Below are positions 24,727 through 32,976 of a stretch of DNA of 45,854 bases, in pieces. Numbering within the stretch: position 1 is the stretch's first letter; each line of letters opens with the position of its first letter. A model generated the notes under the pieces. That model had not been told where the DNA came from, did not search any database, and saw only the letters and a list, made by a program, of their open reading frames with translations. Source of the stretch: Pseudomonadota bacterium (lineage in GTDB: Bacteria; Pseudomonadota; Gammaproteobacteria; Competibacterales; Competibacteraceae); assembly GCA_018240295.1 (NCBI GenBank), contig JAFEGB010000335.1, forward strand, positions 1-45,854, written 5' to 3'. The translations under genes and the position numbers were made by a program.

Positions 24727-27359
24727 GCCCGTGCCCCGGCGAAGGCCGCGGGGCGCAGGCCGGCCGGTTCCGGGGCCGAGGGCGGGATCTCGGGCCCGGA
24801 TGGCGGCGGCGGGACTTCGGGCGTGGCCGGCGGTTCGGGCGCTTCGGGCGGCGACGGTTCGGCCGGGCGTTCGGGTGGCGTGGACTCCGGAATCTCGGGG
24901 CCGGAGGGCGGCGGCGGAAGCTCGGGGCCGGTGGCGACGGTCGCGACGCCGTGGCCGGCGAGGGCTGCCGGGTCGAAGTCATCGACGGCGATCACGCGCC
25001 GCACCAGCGCCGCGGCCTGTTCGAGCTGCGCGAACTCTCCGGCCGTCAGTTCGCCGGCCGCAAGTGCTGCCGCCGGGTCCGGGGCCTGCAGCCGGCCCCT
25101 GCGCTTCGCGGCCTGCAGCCGGGCTTCGATCGCTTCGGCGGCGACCACGGCCTCGAAGGCCAGTTCCAGCGCGCCGACCGCCTCGGCCGGATCGCGGCTG
25201 ACGTGGATCGGGCCGCTCAGGCGCTCGCGCGCCGGTCCCGGCGACATCATCAGTTCGGCGACGCGCGCCGACTGCGCATCGCGGGCGCCGCGCATGCGCC
25301 GGCCCCACGGGAACACGAGGCGGCGCAGCAGGCTGCCGAGCAGCGGCCGCGGGAAGTTTGCGAGCGCATCGGACAGGCGCTTCTCGATCGCGTAGCAGGC
25401 TTCGGCCAGCACGTAGTCGAGACAGGCGAGATCGGCCTCGGGGCGGCCGTCGTCCTCGTAGCGCTTCAGCGCCGCCGAGGCCAGGTACAGCTCGGCGAGC
25501 GCATCGGCGAGCCGCCCGCACAGGCGCTCGCGGCGCTTCAGCTCGCCGCCGAGCGTGAGCAGCGCCACGTCGGCGACCAGCGCGAACGCCGCCGACAGGC
25601 GCGACAGCTCGCGATACCAGTGGCGGGTCGCGGCGTCGGCGCCGGCAGGGGCCGGGGCGAAGGCGGCGGCGCTCAGCGCCCGGCCGCCGGCGCGCGCCAG
25701 CGTGCCGAGCAGGTGGCCGAGGTGGCCGCGGAAGGCCTGGTCGAACGCAGCGAGCGCCGCGCGCCGGTCGGGGTTTCCGGCGGCCGCCAGTTCGCTGCGC
25801 AGCCACGGATGACAGCGCAGGGCCCCCTGGCCGAACACGATCAGCGTGCGCGTCAGGATGTTCGCGCCCTCGACGGTGATGCCGATCGGCAGCGCCTGAT
25901 AGACGCCGGCCAGCCAGTTCGACGGCCCGTGGCAGATGCCCTTGCCGCCGTGGATGTCCATCGCGTCGTTGACCGCCGCGCGCATGCGCTCGGTCGACTG
26001 GTACTTGACGATCGCCGAGACCACGGCCGGCTTCTCGCCGAGATCGAGTGCCAGCGTGCTCAGCCGGCGTGCGGCTTCGAGCACGTAGGCGTGGCCGCCG
26101 ATGCGCGCCAGCGCCTCGGCAACGCCTTCGAAGCGGCCGATCGGCAGCTTGAACTGCCGGCGCACGCGCGCGTAGGCACCGCTGACGCGCGCTGCGTACA
26201 GCGCCCCGGCCGTGCCGTTGGCCGGCAGCGAGATGCCGCGGCCGGCCGCGAGGCATTCCATCAGCATCGTCCAGCCGTGCCCGGCGCAGGCCGGGCCGCC
26301 GATGATCCAGTCGAGCGGGATGAACACGTCACGCCCGCGCGTCGGACCGTTCATGAAGGCCTGGTTGCCGGGGAAGTGCCGGCGGCCGATCTCGACGCCG
26401 GGGTGCGTGGTCGGGATCAGCGCCAGCGTGATGCCGATGTCGGCGCGATCGCCGAGCAGGCCGTCGGGGTCGTGCAGCCGGAAGGCGAGGCCGAGCACGG
26501 TCGCGACCGGTGCCAGCGTGATGTAGCGCTTGTCCCAGCTCACGCGGATGCCGAGCGTCTCGCGGCCCGCGTGCAGGCCGCGGCAGACGACGCCGCGATC
26601 CGGGATCGACGCGGCATCGGAGCCGGCCTCGGGGCCGGTCAGCGCGAAGCAGGGAATGTCCTCGCCGCGCGCGAGCCGCGGCAGCCAGTGGTCCTTCTGG
26701 GCCTGCGTGCCGTAGGCGAGCAGCAGTTCGGCCGGCCCGAGCGAGTTCGGCACCATGACCGTGACCGCGACGCTGACCGAACGCGAGGCGATGCGCGTGA
26801 CGACCGCCGAGTGCGCCTGCGCCGAGAAGCCGAGCCCGCCGTATGCGCGCGGCACGATCATGCCGAGGAAGCCCTGCGTGCGGATCGTCTGCCAGAGCGC
26901 CGGCGGCAGGTCGCGATCGACGTGCGTGATGCGCCAGTCATCGATCTGCGCACAGAGCGCCGTGGTCGGGCCGTCGAGGAAGGCCTGTTCTTCGGCACTG
27001 AGGGCCGGGGCCGGCAGCGACAGCAGCCGCTGCCAGTGCGGATCGCCGGCGAACAGTTCCGCCTCCCACCAGACCGTGCCGGCGGCGAGCGCCTCGCGCT
27101 CGGTGTCCGACATCGGCGGCTGCGCCCGGCGCACGTGATCGGGCAGCGGCGCGAGCAGGCGCAGGCGCAGCGGCGTCAGGTTCCAGGCGAGCAGCGGCAG
27201 CCAGGCCAGCCAGAGCCCGCGCACGCCGTCGGCCAGGGCATCGAGGAGCAGCAGGCCGGCGCCGAGGACGGCCGTGGCCACCGGCAGGGACACGCGGGCG
27301 GCGGCCAGGGCCAGGCCGGCGAGCAGCAGCAGGATCAGTCCGGCGATGGCGGTGCTCAT
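24723..27359 (-). CDS. fadE: Acyl-CoA dehydrogenase FadE with proline-rich tail
   Basis: An 878-residue acyl-CoA dehydrogenase that makes trans-2-enoyl-CoA, the first step of beta-oxidation. The N-terminus has the hydrophobic segments usual for FadE (about 4-75), followed by FGDP-type flavin binding and core motifs such as CFALTGPEAGSDA, DIHGGKGICHGPSNW and ITVEGANILTRTL. The enzyme is about 60 residues longer than E. coli FadE because of a tail (about 811-878) rich in Pro, Glu and Ser that repeats PPPPSGPEIP twice. The tail is unusual and may be flexible or bind a partner. ATG 27359 has a GGAGAA site; the region upstream contains a nested inverted repeat. It leads the operon with fadJ and fadI. 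Confidence 0.95.
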   Translation of the reverse strand: MSTAIAGLILLLLAGLALAAARVSLPVATAVLGAGLLLLDALADGVRGLWLAWLPLLAWNLTPLRLRLLAPLPDHVRRAQPPMSDTEREALAAGTVWWEAELFAGDPHWQRLLSLPAPALSAEEQAFLDGPTTALCAQIDDWRITHVDRDLPPALWQTIRTQGFLGMIVPRAYGGLGFSAQAHSAVVTRIASRSVSVAVTVMVPNSLGPAELLLAYGTQAQKDHWLPRLARGEDIPCFALTGPEAGSDAASIPDRGVVCRGLHAGRETLGIRVSWDKRYITLAPVATVLGLAFRLHDPDGLLGDRADIGITLALIPTTHPGVEIGRRHFPGNQAFMNGPTRGRDVFIPLDWIIGGPACAGHGWTMLMECLAAGRGISLPANGTAGALYAARVSGAYARVRRQFKLPIGRFEGVAEALARIGGHAYVLEAARRLSTLALDLGEKPAVVSAIVKYQSTERMRAAVNDAMDIHGGKGICHGPSNWLAGVYQALPIGITVEGANILTRTLIVFGQGALRCHPWLRSELAAAGNPDRRAALAAFDQAFRGHLGHLLGTLARAGGRALSAAAFAPAPAGADAATRHWYRELSRLSAAFALVADVALLTLGGELKRRERLCGRLADALAELYLASAALKRYEDDGRPEADLACLDYVLAEACYAIEKRLSDALANFPRPLLGSLLRRLVFPWGRRMRGARDAQSARVAELMMSPGPARERLSGPIHVSRDPAEAVGALELAFEAVVAAEAIEARLQAAKRRGRLQAPDPAAALAAGELTAGEFAQLEQAAALVRRVIAVDDFDPAALAGHGVATVATGPELPPPPSGPEIPESTPPERPAEPSPPEAPEPPATPEVPPPPSGPEIPPSAPEPAGLRPAAFAGARA

Positions 27360-27542
27360 GATCGGGTTCTCCGGCACGGGGGCGGATGGCATGCGCCGGG
27401 CAGGAGGGGCAGCCACGCCTGTGCTGACAACATCCGTAGCACAGCCGCTGCCCGGAATCAGGCGCTTGCGCTGCGCTCCGTCCCGGCTGCACCCGGCTTT
27501 CCAGCGGAAGCCGCGGCCGATCCGGAGGGCGACCTGATGATG

Positions 27543-27653
27543 GCAGCCCCTCGCCGCAGCGTCCTGAAACGACCTGTCACGGCGTGCTGCCGCATCCGGG
27601 GCTGGCTGCGCCATGCCGGGGCAGCAGGACATCGGGCAGCGGCGAGGGGCTGC
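27543..27653. repeat. Nested long-range inverted repeat upstream of fadE
   Basis: GCAGCCCCTCGCCGC (27543-27557) is repeated as its exact complement at 27639-27653. Inside, TGCTGCC-GCAT faces ATGC-CGG-GGCAGCA, a second stem with a small bulge. A folded RNA of about 110 nt could form on either strand. It fills most of the 323-bp gap between the lipoprotein gene and fadE, both on the minus strand, so it is either the 3' end of the first or the leader of the second. No T tract is seen. Confidence 0.5.
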
Positions 27654-27682
27654 GGGTTCCCGAGGCCCGGCGGGGGCCAGGC

Positions 27683-28054
27683 TCAGCGGCGCCGGATCCA
27701 GTTCTTCATGGCTTCCACGTCCCGTGGATCGTAGGCATCGAGCCAGTGTTCGGTCTGCTGCAGGCGCGACTGCGCGGTCAGCAGGCCGTTCTCGTCGCCG
27801 GTGCGGATCAGGCGCTTGATGCGCCGGCGGTACAGCTGCCAGTCGGCGCAGAGGTCTTCGAGTTCGGTCTCGTTGGCCGGCAGCACGCCCGAGCGCATGC
27901 GCACCCGGTAGCCGATGCGCTCGCGCCGCTCGGCATGCGCGGCGAGCACGGCTGCGAGTTCGCCGGGCGCCACGTCCACGTAGGACTCCACCGCCGGGTT
28001 GCCGCAGCCGGCGGCCAGCACCGCGTACAGCAGCACGACCCTCAGGGCACGCAT
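27683..28054 (-). CDS. Small putative lipoprotein
   Basis: A 123-residue protein with a lipoprotein signal: MRALRVVLLYAVLAAGCGN, with LAAGC as lipobox and Cys17 as the lipidated residue. Gly-Asn at the next positions does not call for inner-membrane retention, so an outer-membrane location is likely. The mature part is hydrophilic and helical (ERRERIGYRVRMRSG, then ADWQLYRRRIKRLI) and I do not recognise its family. ATG 28054 gives a proper signal peptide; an upstream ATG at 28090 would spoil it. It is separated from fadE by a structured gap. Confidence 0.75.
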   Translation of the reverse strand: MRALRVVLLYAVLAAGCGNPAVESYVDVAPGELAAVLAAHAERRERIGYRVRMRSGVLPANETELEDLCADWQLYRRRIKRLIRTGDENGLLTAQSRLQQTEHWLDAYDPRDVEAMKNWIRRR

Positions 28055-28256
28055 GGCGAGCGGTCCGGATTCAGGATCGGCGCTCCGCATCCATACCCGT
28101 GGCCGTGGCCGTCACCGGCTGCGGGCGGCAGGACGGCATCGCGAGGCGCGAGGGCTGTATTCCTTGCAACGCAGGGCCATGAGGTGTATGGCGTATCGTT
28201 CATGATGTAAATTTAGTTGAACATTAAATTTCGACTGATGATGGTTCAGGAATTGA

Positions 28257-28284
28257 TTGACGCTATGCGAAATTAAAATACAAG
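28257..28284 (+). promoter_or_regulatory. Promoter for candidate small RNA
   Basis: TTGACG (28257-28262) and TACAAG (28279-28284), 16 bp apart, lie in a strongly AT-rich stretch (28195-28300) that stands out in this genome. The expected start is near 28291. TAAAAT at 28274-28279 is an alternative -10. The same stretch may hold the minus-strand promoter of the lipoprotein gene. Confidence 0.4.
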
Positions 28285-28290
28285 TTTATT

Positions 28291-28365
28291 CTGTATCACG
28301 GCATCTGTCGGATGTCGCCCCCCTCGATCTCGGCCGGCGCTCCCCCTGCGCCGGCCGCTTTTTTT
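28291..28365 (+). ncRNA. Candidate small RNA
   Basis: There is a promoter-like sequence and, about 75 bp on, a strong terminator, with no open reading frame of useful size between them and no plus-strand gene upstream to be terminated. The short transcript would hold a small stem (GGCATC with GATGTC) and the terminator hairpin. The next plus-strand gene (FHA-EAL) starts 208 bp beyond, so it could also be a leader with attenuation, but an independent small RNA is simpler. I know of no matching family. Confidence 0.4.
28331..28365 (+). terminator. Strong Rho-independent terminator
   Basis: Perfect 10-bp stem (CGGCCGGCGC, 28331-28340, and its complement 28348-28357) with a 7-nt loop, followed by CTTTTTTT. 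It is the best terminator in the window, and there is no coding gene directly upstream on this strand. Confidence 0.85.
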
Positions 28366-28573
28366 CGGGCTTTCCCCAACAGCATGCGGGCAGCACGAAG
28401 ACAGCAGGAAGCATCCGGCGCTGCAGTCGCGCCACCCCCTGCACCGGCCGGCGGCAGGAAAGTGCATCGCAGACCCTGCGGGATACGTCAATTGCCGGTG
28501 GCCGGGAACGTCTGCTGGCCTATGATCGGCCGGGTGCGCGATCCGTATCGGGGCCGGGTCGCCGGGGGGCGAA

Positions 28574-29716
28574 ATGGTTGCAAGCGAAGCAGGTGCAGGC
28601 TGGTTTCTCGAAGGCGTCAGCGATCAGGGCGGCCACTGGCTGGTGCGCATCACCGGCACACCGTTCATCGTCGGGCGCGTCGAGAGCTGCGACCTGTACC
28701 TGAATGACACCGGGGTGTCGCGCCAGCATGCGCGACTCGAATTCGACGGGGCCGGCCGGCCGCTGCTCAGTGACGAGGGCAGCACCAACGGCACCTTCGT
28801 CAACTACCAGCGCCTGGAGGCCCGCGCGCCGCAGTCGCTCAACGATGGCGACATCGTGCATTTCGCCAAGATGGCCTTCCGGCTGGTGCATCGCGAGCAG
28901 TCGAAGGCTCCGGCGCCGGTGGTCGAAGGCATCGAGGGCGGCACGATGTTCCAGCAGGTGGCCGCGCTGCCGGAAACCTTCACGGCCGCAGCCCACGAGA
29001 AGCTGTTCTTCGATCTGCTGGCGAAGGGCGCGGTGTCGCCGTGGTTCCAGCCGATCATCAGCCTGCGCCACGGCAAGCAGGTCGTTGCCTACGAACTGCT
29101 CGGGCGCGGTGCGCAGCCGGGGCTGTCGAGCTCGCCGGCGGAACTGCTGAAGATCGCGCACGCGACCGGGCGCACGGTCGAACTGAGCGACCTGTTCCGC
29201 AAGACCGGCATCCGCCGCGCGCAGGAGCTTGGGCTGTCGCGCGTGTTCTTCAACACGATGCCGGCCGAGATGTCGATCCCGCTGCTGCGCCGGCTGCTCG
29301 GCGAGCTGCGCGTGATGGCGCCGGTGCTGCCGATGGTCATGGAGGTCCACGAGCAGGCGATCGCCGACATCGAGCTGATGCGCGACGTGCGCGCGCTGCT
29401 CGGCGAGCTGAACATGAAGCTCGCCTACGACGACTTCGGTGCCGGTCAGGCGCGGCTGGTCGAGATCATGGAAGTGCCGCCCGACGTGCTGAAGTTCGAC
29501 ATCGGCCTGGTGCGCGGCATCAGCTCCAAGCCGCAGCGCGTGCAGACCATGGTCGCCGACCTCGTGCGCATGGCCGCCGGCATGGGCGTGCGCACGCTCG
29601 CCGAGGGCATCGAGGCGCAGGAGGACTCCGACTTCTGCGAGGCGGCCGGCTTCGACCTGATCCAGGGCTATCTGTACGGCCGGCCGACGCCGGACCCGCT
29701 GCCCGTCGCCGGCTGA
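28574..29716 (+). CDS. FHA-EAL fusion protein
   Basis: A 380-residue protein with an N-terminal forkhead-associated domain (about 12-105) and a C-terminal EAL domain (about 140-375). The FHA phosphothreonine-binding residues are present: GR (34-35), SRQH (49-52), and NGT (72-74). The EAL signature is altered (AYELLGRG), but the key acids and Lys remain: Glu174, Asn227, Glu257, Asp286-Asp287, Lys307 (KFD), Glu344 and Gln364, so activity is possible. There is no receiver or GGDEF domain. The protein probably places c-di-GMP hydrolysis or binding under control of a Ser/Thr kinase; no such kinase is in the window. Confidence 0.92.
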   Translation: MVASEAGAGWFLEGVSDQGGHWLVRITGTPFIVGRVESCDLYLNDTGVSRQHARLEFDGAGRPLLSDEGSTNGTFVNYQRLEARAPQSLNDGDIVHFAKMAFRLVHREQSKAPAPVVEGIEGGTMFQQVAALPETFTAAAHEKLFFDLLAKGAVSPWFQPIISLRHGKQVVAYELLGRGAQPGLSSSPAELLKIAHATGRTVELSDLFRKTGIRRAQELGLSRVFFNTMPAEMSIPLLRRLLGELRVMAPVLPMVMEVHEQAIADIELMRDVRALLGELNMKLAYDDFGAGQARLVEIMEVPPDVLKFDIGLVRGISSKPQRVQTMVADLVRMAAGMGVRTLAEGIEAQEDSDFCEAAGFDLIQGYLYGRPTPDPLPVAG

Positions 29717-29734
29717 AACCGCGCCCGCTCTCTT

Positions 29735-30259
29735 TCAGCGCGCACCGGCCTGCTCGCTGAAGCGCCCGTCGCGCAGGCTCAGCCGCACGCTGGCCGGGCG
29801 GCCCGGGAAGTTCGGCGCATCGTCGGGGCCGACCACCTTCGCCGGCAGGCTCAGCACGATCTCGCCGGGCGTGCGGCCACGGGCGGCCCGCGCCTGCAGT
29901 TTTTCGATCGCCCGCCAGCCCTTGCCGCCGATCGCGATCACGTCGAGCAGCGTGTAGTACGGCTTGCCGCCGGCGCCTTCGCCCGCTTCGAAGGCTGCGA
30001 GGTACTGCGTATGACGGTTGCCGCCGCCGAAACCCTCGACGGTGAACAGCACCAGCAGCAGCGTCTGCCCGGCATCGGGCTGCAGCGTCTGCGTTTCGGT
30101 TGCCTCGCGATACCAGCTTGCGTAGCCGTCACGCAGCAGCTCGCTCAGCCGCTGCACCTGTTCGAGCAGCGCCGGCGGGGGTGCGGCCCAGGCCGGCGGG
30201 CTCAGGCACAGGCCCAGGCTCAGGCAGGCACTCCGCAGCAATACGATCGGGCGGCGCAT
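29735..30259 (-). CDS. Exported hypothetical protein
   Basis: A 174-residue protein with a signal peptide (residues 1-25, ending PPAWA before APPP). The mature part has an amphipathic helix (LLEQVQRLSELLRDGYASWY) and a beta-rich domain with LLLVLFTVEGFGGGNRH. I do not recognise its family. It is convergent with the FHA-EAL gene, 18 bp apart. ATG 30259 was chosen because the frame further upstream is antisense to the nadV gene and carries no signal. A clear ribosome site is not visible. Confidence 0.7.
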   Translation of the reverse strand: MRRPIVLLRSACLSLGLCLSPPAWAAPPPALLEQVQRLSELLRDGYASWYREATETQTLQPDAGQTLLLVLFTVEGFGGGNRHTQYLAAFEAGEGAGGKPYYTLLDVIAIGGKGWRAIEKLQARAARGRTPGEIVLSLPAKVVGPDDAPNFPGRPASVRLSLRDGRFSEQAGAR

Positions 30260-30439
30260 CGGCAGGAGGACTCCAGGGCTGGCGGGCGGACGCCGCCAGC
30301 ATAGGCGGCCGGTGCAGGACGACAGGCTTGCCAGCCGCGGGGCGGCGGTGTCAGGGTCAACGGACCGGTCTCCGGCGAGCCGGCAGCAGCCCCGGCCCGT
30401 CGCGGCCGGCCCGGTTCCGTTTGCCTGGAGCCTGCGCGC

Positions 30440-31870
30440 ATGCAGAGCAACCTGATTCTCGACACCGATTCCTACAAGGCTTCGCACTGGCTGCAGTACC
30501 CGCCGGGCACGACGCAGGTCTACGCCTACATCGAGGCGCGTGCGAGCCACGTCGATGGCGTCGACGCGACGCTGTTCTTCGGCCTGCAGGCCTTCCTGAA
30601 GACGTATCTGTCGCGGCCGGTCGGCGCCGATGACCTCGCCGAGGCGCGCGAGCTGTTCGCGGCGCACGGCGAGCCGTTCAACCTCGACGGCTGGCAGCAC
30701 ATCCTCGATCGCCACGGCGGCTGGCTGCCGGTCGAGATCCGCGCCGTGCCCGAGGGCAGCCGCGTGCCGCTGCGCCAGGCGCTGGTGACGATCGAGAACA
30801 CCGATCCGGCCGTGCCCTGGCTGACGAGCTACCTCGAAACCGCGCTGCTGCGCGCGATCTGGTATCCGACCACGGTCGCGACCATCAGCCGCACGGCCAA
30901 GGAAACCCTGCGCGCCGCGCTCGAACGCACTTCCGACGATCCGGCCGCATCGCTGGCGTTCAAGCTGCACGACTTCGGCGCCCGCGGCGTGTCCTCGGCC
31001 GAATCGGCGCGTCTCGGCGGCATGGCGCATCTGGTCAACTTCATGGGCACCGACACGGTCGAGGCGATCCGCGCGATCCGCACCTGCTACGGCCCGGCCG
31101 ACGGCATGCCGGCGTTCTCGGTGCCGGCCGCCGAGCATTCGACGATGACGATGTGGGGCGAGGCCGGCGAACTCGACGCCTACCGCAACATGGTGCGCCG
31201 CTTCGGCCGGCCCGGCGCGATCTACTCGGTGGTCAGCGACTCCTGGAGCCTCGCGCGCGCCGTCGACGAGCACTGGGGCCGGACGCTGCGCGACGAGGTG
31301 CTTGCCGCCGGTGGCACGCTGGTCGTGCGGCTCGATTCCGGCGACCCGATCGACAGCATCCGCTACGCGCTCGAATCGCTCGGGCACAGCTTCGGTTTCA
31401 GCATCAACGGCAAGGGCTACCGCGTGCTCGACAACGTGCGCCTGCTGCAGGGCGACGGCATCGATCTTTCGAGCCTCGCGCACCTCTGCACGGCCATCGC
31501 CGATGCCGGCTGGAGCCTCGACTGCTTCGGCACTTTCGGCATGGGCGGCGCGCTGCTGCAGAAGGTCAACCGCGACACCTTCTCGTTCGCGCAGAAGGCC
31601 TCGTGGGGTGTCGTCGACGGCGAGGCCCGCGACATCTGCAAGCGTCCGCAGGGCGATCCGGGCAAGGCCTCGAAGGCCGGGCGCATCGTCAGCCACCGCC
31701 ATCGCACGGACGGGCGCTGGTGCACGGCCATCGAGGGCAGCCTCGATGCCGGGGAATGGCAGCCGATGCTGGAACCGGTGTGGCGCGACGGCAAGCTGTT
31801 GCGCGAGCAGGATTTTGCCGACGTGCGCGCCCGCGCCGAAGCCGGGTTCGGCCGAAGCGCGTTTCCGTAG
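30440..31870 (+). CDS. nadV: Nicotinamide phosphoribosyltransferase
   Basis: A 476-residue enzyme that converts nicotinamide and PRPP to nicotinamide mononucleotide, a salvage route to NAD. It matches the vertebrate NAMPT and bacterial NadV family along its length: LDTDSYKASHWLQYPPG, KLHDFGARGVSS, the catalytic His in VPAAEHSTMTMWG, the phosphate-binding VVRLDSGDP and FGMGGALLQKVNRDT. It stands alone; there is no NMN adenylyltransferase or nicotinamidase next to it, so a second enzyme must lie elsewhere. Bacterial NadV is patchy in distribution and often acquired by transfer, but base composition here does not differ from neighbours. ATG 30440 has a TGGAG site about 10 bp before. Confidence 0.95.
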   Translation: MQSNLILDTDSYKASHWLQYPPGTTQVYAYIEARASHVDGVDATLFFGLQAFLKTYLSRPVGADDLAEARELFAAHGEPFNLDGWQHILDRHGGWLPVEIRAVPEGSRVPLRQALVTIENTDPAVPWLTSYLETALLRAIWYPTTVATISRTAKETLRAALERTSDDPAASLAFKLHDFGARGVSSAESARLGGMAHLVNFMGTDTVEAIRAIRTCYGPADGMPAFSVPAAEHSTMTMWGEAGELDAYRNMVRRFGRPGAIYSVVSDSWSLARAVDEHWGRTLRDEVLAAGGTLVVRLDSGDPIDSIRYALESLGHSFGFSINGKGYRVLDNVRLLQGDGIDLSSLAHLCTAIADAGWSLDCFGTFGMGGALLQKVNRDTFSFAQKASWGVVDGEARDICKRPQGDPGKASKAGRIVSHRHRTDGRWCTAIEGSLDAGEWQPMLEPVWRDGKLLREQDFADVRARAEAGFGRSAFP

Positions 31871-31994
31871 GGAGTATCGGGGATCGGCGGCCGGCGCGCG
31901 CCGGATGTTCGACTATCCTGACCGGGGTCCGGTCGCCTGACCCGTGGCCGGCATGCACCTTCCCTGTCGGCCAGACGTATCGAGGAGAGCAGGC

Positions 31995-32282
31995 ATGACC
32001 GATATGGACCCCGCCATCGTCGAGCGCTTTGTCTATGACTGGTGTACGGCCGAAGCGCGCGGCACGCCGTCGGCGCGCGCGCTCGCTGCGATCTATGCCA
32101 GCACCTACATGGCGGACGCCCGCCTGCTGGGTTTCGTCGATCTGCGCGCCCTCGACGAAACCCGCCTGAACTGGGCACTGAACCTGATCCGCGCCTACGT
32201 CGAAGGCGACTTCACGGCGCCGTGGCCGCGCGCGGTCGCGCTGTGCGCGCTGTACGACCTGATTCCGGCCGAAGCGGCCTGA
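31995..32282 (+). CDS. Small hypothetical protein (95 aa)
   Basis: I do not recognise this 95-residue protein. It appears all-helical (IVERFVYDWCTAEARG, then RALAAIYASTYMADARLLG and LNWALNLIRAYVEGDF) with no signal or membrane segment. A clear GAGGAG site lies before ATG 31995, and codon use resembles neighbours, so it is probably real. It lies 124 bp after nadV on the same strand and may or may not be in its transcript. Confidence 0.65.
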   Translation: MTDMDPAIVERFVYDWCTAEARGTPSARALAAIYASTYMADARLLGFVDLRALDETRLNWALNLIRAYVEGDFTAPWPRAVALCALYDLIPAEAA

Positions 32283-32327
32283 AGCACCGTCCGCCTTTGC
32301 CTTGCCTGCAGCACGCCTGTCGCCGCC

Positions 32328-32840
32328 TCAGCGCGGCGGCAGGAAGTCGCGCAGCGCCTCCTGCACGTCACGCAGCGCATAGCGCGACTGCACCGGCACG
32401 TGCAGCACCGGAATGCCGGCCCCGGTCAGCGCCTCGTCGACGAAGGCATCGCGCTGGCGGCGGTCGGCCCGGGCGTGGCTGCTGTCATCGAGTTCGATGA
32501 CGAGCAGCGGCTCCAGCGTGTCGAGCGAGCAGAGCACGTAATCGGCGTGCTTGCAGGCGATGGCGTTGAAGGCCCGGAACCAGTGCTTGCCGGTGACCGT
32601 GTCGCGCACCGTCAGCAGGTCGGCGAGCCGCACCTTGCCGTAGACGCGCGCCCGCCCGTCGACGGCGCGCTCCAGCGCATCGAGAAAGCGCTTCTCGGCC
32701 GCCGTGAACAGCGGGCCGGCGCGCCGGTAGGCCTTGCGCGCACCGCGACCGCGCAGCGCGAACAGCAGCAGCAACAGGATCAGGCCGAGCACGCCGGCGA
32801 TGACGGGCGTGCCGGGCGGCAGGTCGGACAGGGCGGGCAT
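32328..32840 (-). CDS. DUF2726 membrane-anchored nuclease-like protein
   Basis: A 170-residue protein with one N-terminal membrane helix (about 13-29) and a DUF2726 domain. The segment HADYVLCSLDTLEPLLVIELDDSSH has the spacing of a restriction-endonuclease-like fold (Asp, then Glu-Leu-Asp), so DNA or RNA cleavage is conceivable, but no activity has been established for most members. The C-terminal motif AGIPVLHVPVQSRY is typical of the family. It is divergent from the TyrR-type gene, 136 bp away. Confidence 0.85.
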   Translation of the reverse strand: MPALSDLPPGTPVIAGVLGLILLLLLFALRGRGARKAYRRAGPLFTAAEKRFLDALERAVDGRARVYGKVRLADLLTVRDTVTGKHWFRAFNAIACKHADYVLCSLDTLEPLLVIELDDSSHARADRRQRDAFVDEALTGAGIPVLHVPVQSRYALRDVQEALRDFLPPR

Positions 32841-32976
32841 CGGGGGCGGTCAGGCGAGGGCAGGGGGATGGGGCGCACGCAGCGGCGCGGCCGGCGCGCA
32901 GCGTAACCCGGCGCCTGCGCGGCATGCAGCCATCCGCACGCCGCTTTGCCGGGGCCGCTGGCTACACTGGCGCGCC

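Noticed and set aside
22546-27734. Very long open frames on the plus strand opposite the fad genes
   Set aside because: They have low-complexity Arg/Ala/Gly/His-rich composition, no recognisable domains and lie opposite well-supported fadI, fadJ and fadE; stop codons are simply rare in such GC-rich DNA.
28237-28275. Tiny frame encoding MMVQELIDAMRN
   Set aside because: Twelve codons with no ribosome site; probably chance within the AT-rich region.
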